In this document: positions 7,791 through 12,514 of the stretch, piece by piece
Numbering within the stretch: the stretch's first letter is position 1
How the letters are laid out: every line of letters starts with the position of its first letter
Assembly (NCBI GenBank): GCA_000310025.1
Contig: FN649732.1
Coordinates: 159,599 to 172,112 of the forward strand
Source of the DNA: Ectocarpus siliculosus
Taxonomy: Eukaryota; Sar; Phaeophyceae; Ectocarpales; Ectocarpaceae
Direction: 5' to 3'
Length of the DNA stretch: 12,514 bases
The notes under the pieces: generated by a model
Seen by the model: only the letters and a program-made list of their open reading frames with translations
What the model was told of the DNA's origin: nothing
Database searches by the model: none
Translations under genes and position numbers: made by a program

Positions 7791-7901
7791 CTAGAGTCCG
7801 AATTCAACCGAAAAAAAAAAAAATCGAGTTCACAGCAGCGGCGGAAGGGAGGGTGTTGGGACACGGGTGAGCATGCAAGGCAGCAGCACCAATAGGTGGC
7901 G

Positions 7902-8125
7902 AAAGACATCAAACACTTCGAACTGATTTTCAGAGGTCGATTCCTCCACAGCAGAGGAGCGTGGCGGTGCGGACACAATTATGGCGGCGTCGGAACTGTC
8001 TCGTCGAGAGCTTTCCGAAAAGGTACGTATCGTTTGGTTGTATACATCCTCCTCTTCGTGGTCAAGAAGTCGAGCTTTGAAAATCGGCCCAGGGGGTGCG
8101 ATATCTTACGTCATGTGACCTACGG
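7902..8125 (+). mobile_element. MITE-like inverted-repeat element, unit 1
   Basis: The left arm (7902-7942) is a diverged copy, inverted, of the right arm (about 8068-8125), whose core is TCGAGCTTTGAAAATCGGCC followed by CAGGGGGTG. The internal part (about 7978-8066) has CTCGTCGAGAGCTTTCCGAAAA and ATCCTCCTCTTCGTGG. The same internal sequence and arms recur in units 2 and 3. Terminal inverted repeats around a conserved non-coding centre suggest a non-autonomous DNA transposon or foldback element. No transposase was seen. Confidence 0.65.
7981..8022 (+). CDS. Possible first mini-exon with splice donor (in unit 1)
   Basis: ATG followed by codons for MAASELSRRELSEK ends at a textbook donor (GAAAAG then GTACGTATCG) in phase 0. 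Unit 2 has the corresponding ATG and frame (MAALKPSGRELSEN) on the opposite strand but with a damaged donor (AAC then GTATCC). Unit 3 is further eroded (MARRETSRKP). This could be a genuine 5' coding exon copied with its surroundings, or coincidence within a repeat. No second exon was identified. Confidence 0.25.
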
Positions 8126-8127
8126 TA

Positions 8128-8346
8128 CCGTATATGACACACAAGATAACACACACCCTGGACCGATTTTCAAAGCTCGATTACTGCACTACGAAGAGGA
8201 TCCATAGACGAAAGGATACGTTTTCAGAGAGCTCTCGACCAGACGGCTTCAACGCCGCCATTTTCGGCCCTGCGACTGTTGCTGCTGTTGAAAAATCGAG
8301 CTTTGAAAATCGGCCCAGGGGGTGTGTTATCTTGTGTCATATACGG
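8128..8346 (-). mobile_element. MITE-like inverted-repeat element, unit 2 (opposite orientation)
   Basis: This is the best preserved copy, 219 bp. Both ends begin CCGTATATGACAC and continue into AAGATAACACAC, CCCTGG and CGATTTTCAAAGCTCGATT, giving terminal inverted repeats of about 55-60 bp (8128-8188 and 8290-8346). The internal sequence, read on the minus strand, carries ATGGCGGCG, GGTCGAGAGCTCTCTGAAAA and ATCCTCTTCGTAGTGCAG, aligning to units 1 and 3. It lies immediately next to unit 1, separated only by TA in ACGG-TA-CCGT. Confidence 0.75.
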
Positions 8347-8469
8347 ATTCATCTTCATGCAGAACCGAAGGCCGCCTCAAGCCCCCGGTTAAATACTCGC
8401 GGCACGGCAAGCGTTCTTCCCAGGCGTGAATCGCCGTGAGGTGTCTACTAAGCGAGAACCACAGGTTCC

Positions 8470-8668
8470 ACACGACACCGCACACCGTTGGGATCGATTG
8501 TCAAAGCTCGCCTAATAGCAACAACAGCGGCGACGGTGTCGAGAACGGCGGCGTTGGGAAATGGCTCGTCGAGAGACGTCCCGAAAACCCTGTCATTTGA
8601 TTGTTGCATCCTCGTCGTGGTGGAGTAATCGAGCTTTGAAAATCGGTTCAGGGGGGGTGGTGTCTTCG
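8470..8668 (+). mobile_element. MITE-like inverted-repeat element, unit 3
   Basis: The left arm includes GGGATCGATTGTCAAAGCTC and the right arm GAGTAATCGAGCTTTGAAAA followed by TCGGTTCAGGGGGG, inverted relative to each other. The centre has GCGGCGTTGGGAAATGGCTC, GTCGAGAGACGTCCCGAAAA and GCATCCTCGTCGTGGTGG, clearly related to units 1 and 2 but more diverged. It is separated from unit 2 by about 120 bp of unrelated sequence. Confidence 0.65.
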
Positions 8669-8928
8669 GCGAACGTGGATCTGTCCATCTGTACCGCGGG
8701 CAATCCGGCTTTTTCCCGTGGGACTATCGCGTCAAACCGATTCTGGTTCGTAAAACAGACTCGGTTATCCTCCTTCCCGCTATTACTTTGTACGATACCA
8801 TGAATTTTTACCCGCGGCGGTATGCATTTTGCGGAAGCCGCATCATTGCGCAGCCCTCCGGGAGAACGAACGACTTTGCCAGACTGCCTACCGGTGTGAC
8901 TGCTATTACTATCTGGTAGGTACGGAGC
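8629..8928 (+). CDS. Candidate exon, unidentified
   Basis: An open frame runs from a stop at 8626-8628 to a donor-like CTGGTAGGTACGG near 8929. After about 8668, where unit 3 ends, the translation includes DYRVKPILVRKTDSVILLPA, ITLYDTMNFYPRRYAFCGSR and TNDFARLPTGVTAITIW. It is uniform in composition and looks protein-like, but two other frames are also long, and I find no domain. The true exon start would be after 8650. Low confidence. Confidence 0.25.
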
Positions 8929-10050
8929 AGAAAAAAAAAACGGTATTCCACATCGTTGAGACAATGAGGGCATCAACAGATCAACAGTACCTTGAAAAAA
9001 TAGAAGTTACCTGTTGCCGGGAAGTGGCGGTGCTGATCCCGTCTGTTTCCGTGGAAGGGTACGAGTACGCCTCCTCGGAATCCTCCCCTGCAAACCCCAA
9101 AAACACGGCCATTTTTTTTTCCATTTACCGGAGTCCGAGCCGGCTATCACGGTGCTGTTGGTTTACAAGCACGAGCTGCCGCCGCTGGCGCTGCGGAAGC
9201 GCTGGTGGTTTGCCCGTCCGTCGCTGTAAGCGAGAGCTGCTGGGAATAATTCGGAACAATTCGAACGCACGAAAAGAGGACCAGCAGCAGCAGGAACGAA
9301 GGCTCCTCGTTGGGCATTGAAAACGTGTGAGAACAGCTACAGCAGTAGTTGGGGGAACGTACATTCTTAAGACACACGAACCTGCTGTGTGAAAAGCGTC
9401 GGGGTTCTGACCGCTGAGTTGTAGGCGGCTTTTGTTTTTGGCCTCCTCCTAGCTACAACAGAGACGGACCTTGGATGACAAGGGCTCCGACGTCGCCTTG
9501 CATGTGCGCACGCAATCTAGAAGAAGGCACACGCACACGGCGGCAAGGTGATACACACAGCAACGAGGAAAACATGCGATCTTTCTGCAGACAAAGCAAT
9601 CGGAACTGCTCACAGGAGTAGAGATATCTAAGGGTTCAGCACCGATGCTGCACACTTGAGTGACTCGACGTCGGATTAACTTTGTTCCTATTTTAGTCTA
9701 ATACAAGTTGTCTACAGCAGTAACACAAAACGATCGACGACACATACCGACTCAACTGCATACTGTACATTATCCAAGATGGGTCCCACCAGCAGCGGCA
9801 TTCAAACCATTGAAACCACACTTCAGTGGCGGACAGACGCAAGCACGACCAGCACGCCCCTACCGGCTGTGCGCGTGCATGGTGACGGTGCAGGAAAGGT
9901 CCGCGTTGATCCGGCGTGGTAGCATAGCAGCACTGGATGGTGATGTCTGCCCTATTGTGTACGTATCTCCTTCCGAGCTCGGATTTCGAAAACCGCTACA
10001 AACTACGGCTGCTGCTGCTGCCTGTGGCGGCTGTGGAACAACAAGTTCTT
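8929..10050. other. No supported gene
   Basis: Several open frames overlap on both strands (for example plus 9014-9229, ending ITVLLVYKHELPPLALRKRW, and plus 9708-10121), without domains or clear splice borders. CAG/CTG-rich clusters occur near 9280-9300, 9340 and 10005-10025. Nothing further is claimed. Confidence 0.4.
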
Positions 10051-10052
10051 CC

Positions 10053-10274
10053 CTATTTCTCCTTCTCAGCTTCACTGCTGTCGTTCAAACTGATAACTGC
10101 TGTGTCCAATGCACTACGTAGATCACTGACCTGTCTGGCTATATCCTCTCCGAACCGCAGGCGCCAGTGTACACCGGCTTGGTCTCGGGAACGCGCAGAA
10201 CGTGCAGCAGTGGGGCAGATTGAAATCTTGCTCTGAACTCTGCTGTCTGAACGTCTCGGTGGATGGGTCAGAGA
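10053..10274 (-). CDS. Candidate carboxyl-terminal exon, unidentified
   Basis: This minus-strand frame is closed by stops at both ends (TAA at 10275-10277, TAG at 10053-10055) and has no obvious start, as expected for a last exon. It ends VHWRLRFGEDIARQVSDLRS then ALDTAVISLNDSSEAEKEK, which has heptad-like spacing and charge typical of a coiled coil. GTTCAG acceptor-like sequence lies near its upstream end, after a TAATC branch-like motif. The opposite strand is also open (plus 9937-10236, Leu/Ser-rich), which is probably the shadow. No family recognised. Confidence 0.3.
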   Translation of the reverse strand, partial: SLTHPPRRSDSRVQSKISICPTAARSARSRDQAGVHWRLRFGEDIARQVSDLRSALDTAVISLNDSSEAEKEK

Positions 10275-10275
10275 T

Positions 10276-11470
10276 TAAGCAAACAAAATCTCTCCCTACT
10301 GGGCAAAACTCCTGAGCGCGGAGAATGACGCGTCTCTCCGCAGCAGATCTTGGGGAGTGGGTTCACATGTGGTGTGTGAGTGCTAGTGGCTCGCAACAAC
10401 CGGCCAGCCGTGATACAGATTTTAGACAGATGTATTGTATTATACAAGTAGTCATCCATAGCATAGGACATCATCCGACGACGGGGGGCTCGCCGGTTGG
10501 GATGGCGTTGAATCCACGGAGCCCCCCGCGTCAAGGTCAGCGTCGCATTTTGATTTTTCGCTCCGCACTCCTTGTGCCTCTATCACCGCTGCCTGCCAAA
10601 ATACACGAGCGGCTTCAGGTAACGGACACCCTTCTTGACCTTCAGGTGCGTCGCGTGCGTTTGTTGCTGCCGGTACACACGGAGGAAGGCTCCCCCCGGC
10701 ACATTGGTTTGAATTCGCGGCTCAGCAAGAAGAAACAGATAGAGGCAGCAGCGGACACGATGCCAGAAGAAGACAGACCCTAAAAAAACCACCCCGTCGT
10801 CGATTTCTGGTAAAAACATCAAAGGGGGTTGGCAAAGGGGCCAAACCCCACTGCGAGACGTGGATACGCGATGGCAAGCAGTAGCAGCGTTTCAGGGGCA
10901 GCGTGGTGAAAGATAGTGAACCTGGTTCAGCAGTTAAGCAGTTACATATACCACGCGGGGCAACTTCGAAGTTCAAAGGCATGGATGATTGTTGGCAGTT
11001 GTTTGGCTAGTTGTTTGGTGGGTCGATAATGCCGCTCAGAAGATGGCAGTGACACAAACGCAACCCATTCACTTGTTCTTAGTGTGGCCACGGATTATGA
11101 TTTGCCGGATCCCGGAGAGATAAACCGCCGATTCCTTCCCCTTTCCTACGCTGAGATACGGGCTGCGCATGGAACGAAAAATATATGTGTGTCATTCATC
11201 GCGAAACGAAGCGGATAGGAAGAGAGCAGCGTCACAGCAGGATTCGGCAGGAAACATGCATGCGCACATTTCCCCGAGTCACACACTTTCACAAAAAGAA
11301 GAGCAGGAAAATGACGTCGTTTTTTTGTAAACGGTCGTGTTTGTTCCGAAGTGCCAAACGTCTACATATTGTACCTAAGCCGAGCACACCGCATTTCGGT
11401 TTCGCTTCAACTCACCTGTGGTGTAACAGCTCTGCGCTCGCATTATACTTGGTAAACATAGCTCACAGAA
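10276..11470. other. No supported gene; contains a G/C-arm hairpin
   Basis: Long overlapping frames (plus 10325-10783, minus 10268-10534 and 10722-10982) lack domains. An inverted repeat GACGGGGGGCTC (10480-10491) and GAGCCCCCCGCGTC (10519-10532) could form a 12-bp stem with a 27-nt loop. A strong donor-like CACAG followed by GTGAGT lies on the minus strand at 11410-11415 but could not be tied to an exon. Confidence 0.4.
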
Positions 11471-11525
11471 AGACTAGCCGTTCGAGATATATACCTCAGT
11501 CGAAAGGGGTGCGCTTAAGTCTTTT
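11467..11525. repeat. Hairpin-forming dispersed repeat, copy 2
   Basis: Nested inverted repeats AAAGACT (11469-11475) with AGTCTTT (11518-11524), and TTCGA (11481-11485) with TCGAA (11500-11504), surround GAGATATATACC. Sequence and architecture parallel 7543-7609 with several indels. Confidence 0.5.
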
Positions 11526-12019
11526 TTGTGAGTGGAGGGAAACCGGCTGGAAACTGGGCTTATTTTTATGTCTTCACAGGTAGATGTGCGCACGAGACGG
11601 CTGTTGTATGCAGTATGCAGGCGTCCTCCACATACCGGTTCGCCCCGGTGAGATGTCGAGACCCGCCCGTTCACGACATTCTTGGAAAAGTTCCATCGAC
11701 GCGGTATCATACAAGATTGATGCAGAGGGACCCTCTGTGTAGTAACCGTGTGCTTCAGTTCTTGAGATGCGCGCGGTAACCGTCCTTTAAAGGAAATAGA
11801 TTTGGCACGCTTTTGCCTCCGGTTCCCCCCCCCCTGTTGAGCATGGCAGAATCGGGAAGAGCTCGAGAACATGACGAGGAGGAATGATTGTTGAACGATT
11901 CTCTGCAGACGTGCGTCGTCAAATGCGAAACTTCTCACGACAAGCGCCAACTGAGTTGTACCCCCCCCTCCCGTTCCCCTCGCAGCCTCCGGAGATGCTT
12001 TCGCTTTGGCGTCTGGCAT
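11474..12019 (-). CDS. Hypothetical open frame, doubtful
   Basis: This 181-codon frame begins with ATG at 12017-12019 (MPDAKAKASPEAARGTGGGG) and ends inside the dispersed repeat copy 2. The first ~45 residues (TTQLALVVRSFAFDDARLQR) look more protein-like than the rest, which is basic and low in structure. It may be a short real exon followed by read-through, or chance in GC-rich DNA. No family, no signal peptide and no membrane segment are evident. Confidence 0.15.
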   Translation of the reverse strand: MPDAKAKASPEAARGTGGGGTTQLALVVRSFAFDDARLQRIVQQSFLLVMFSSSSRFCHAQQGGGNRRQKRAKSISFKGRLPRASQELKHTVTTQRVPLHQSCMIPRRWNFSKNVVNGRVSTSHRGEPVCGGRLHTAYNSRLVRTSTCEDIKISPVSSRFPSTHKKDLSAPLSTEVYISNG

Positions 12020-12054
12020 GATAGGGACAGGCTAGGGCGGTAGGGCAACCGGCG

Positions 12055-12336
12055 TTGCTTTCCTACGCGCTACCAACGTTTGGTTTGTTCATTGGCGCGG
12101 TCAACAATTTCATCGACAGCAGTAGTCGAAAGCACGGCAATCGGGCGGCTACCAAACCAGTGGCAATCAATCAGCAGACACCCGAAGAGGAACGCCTAAA
12201 CATGATGGTGCTTGCTGAAGAGGACAACCTCGTTGCCCGAACGGCTGCGTGCGGGAGCGGCGGGGGTGGGGGTGGGAGAACAGAGTGCTTCGAGCCCGCC
12301 TTGCTCCCAGCATCACCGGATGGCGGCGATATATGG
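12055..12336 (+). CDS. Candidate exon, unidentified
   Basis: The frame is open across the region and reads QQTPEEERLNMMVLAEEDNL then VARTAACGSGGGGGG and SPDGGDIW. It ends at a donor-like ATATGG followed by GTGAGAG (GT at 12337-12338). The upstream part (LSYALPTFGLFIGAVNNFI) is hydrophobic and may be a membrane segment or intron; a possible acceptor CATCGACAGCAG lies at about 12110-12122. The glycine run is encoded by a GGGGGT-type repeat. No homology recognised. Confidence 0.3.
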
Positions 12337-12514
12337 GTGAGAGACGTGTGGCAGTAGCGGCCACATCGTTCGTTTTCCGATGTTGGTCCAGACCCGGTCA
12401 CGCACATCGTTTATTTTGTTGATCTTTACGCCGTGCTTGATGAGCAGCGATTTGTTCAAGAGTCTAGTCGAGGACAGCTTCCATTCCTATCTGAGCCCCT
12501 CCCCCCGCACAGAC

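Noticed and set aside
10325-10783. 152-codon plus-strand frame as a gene, and possible LTR sequence around 10420-10480
   Set aside because: There is no domain, the opposite strand is equally open, and no paired LTR, primer-binding site or polypurine tract was seen.
11410-11480. Minus-strand exon ending at the GTGAGT donor near 11410-11415
   Set aside because: The donor is strong, but upstream frames close quickly or start at an unconvincing ATG, so no exon can be supported.
1-12514. tRNA or rRNA genes
   Set aside because: No cloverleaf with T-loop GGTTCRANNCC and matching arms, and no rRNA-like segment, was found on reading both strands.

Overview
The window is eukaryotic nuclear DNA. Real protein homology is split by introns of about 430 and 680 nt with GT..AG borders. 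The acceptors follow T- and GTT-rich tracts, and coding exons prefer G/C at third positions. There is no bacterial-style operon or Shine-Dalgarno layout. Long introns, CAG/GTTGTT-rich intron ends and many repeats would suit a stramenopile such as a brown alga. That assignment is an inference from texture, not proven by any marker.

Layout. Positions 1-433 are homopolymer-ridden, low-quality sequence at what looks like a contig end. Positions 449-1867 (minus strand) hold three consecutive exons of the protein farnesyltransferase beta subunit; the rest of the gene runs off or into the bad left edge. Positions 1868-3050 have no recognisable gene. Positions 3050-3515 are a degenerate tandem repeat. 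Positions 3516-6330 (minus) are a Helitron rolling-circle transposon relic (Rep/HUH nuclease plus Pif1-type helicase). It is broken by at least five frame changes, a 209-bp tandem duplication, a deletion that removes the helicase Walker A region, and truncation at both ends. Positions 6347-7381 are two arrays of a 36-bp satellite with higher-order structure, abutting the 5' side of the Helitron coding relic.

Positions 7677-7790 (minus) are a convincing but unidentified 114-nt internal exon. Positions 7902-8668 carry three copies of a ~200-220 bp element with terminal inverted repeats. The first two are back to back and form a palindrome of about 445 bp. I do not recognise this family and it is the best candidate here for something undescribed. 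One copy also carries an ATG-led mini-exon with a good splice donor. From 8670 to the right end there are only weak exon candidates (8629-8928 plus, 10053-10274 minus, 11474-12019 minus, 12055-12336 plus) and one half of a diverged repeat pair shared with 7543-7609.

No pathway links these pieces: the host gene prenylates CaaX proteins, the Helitron is dead, and the rest is repeat-rich accessory sequence. Exon calls rest on reading by eye, not on alignment or transcripts.
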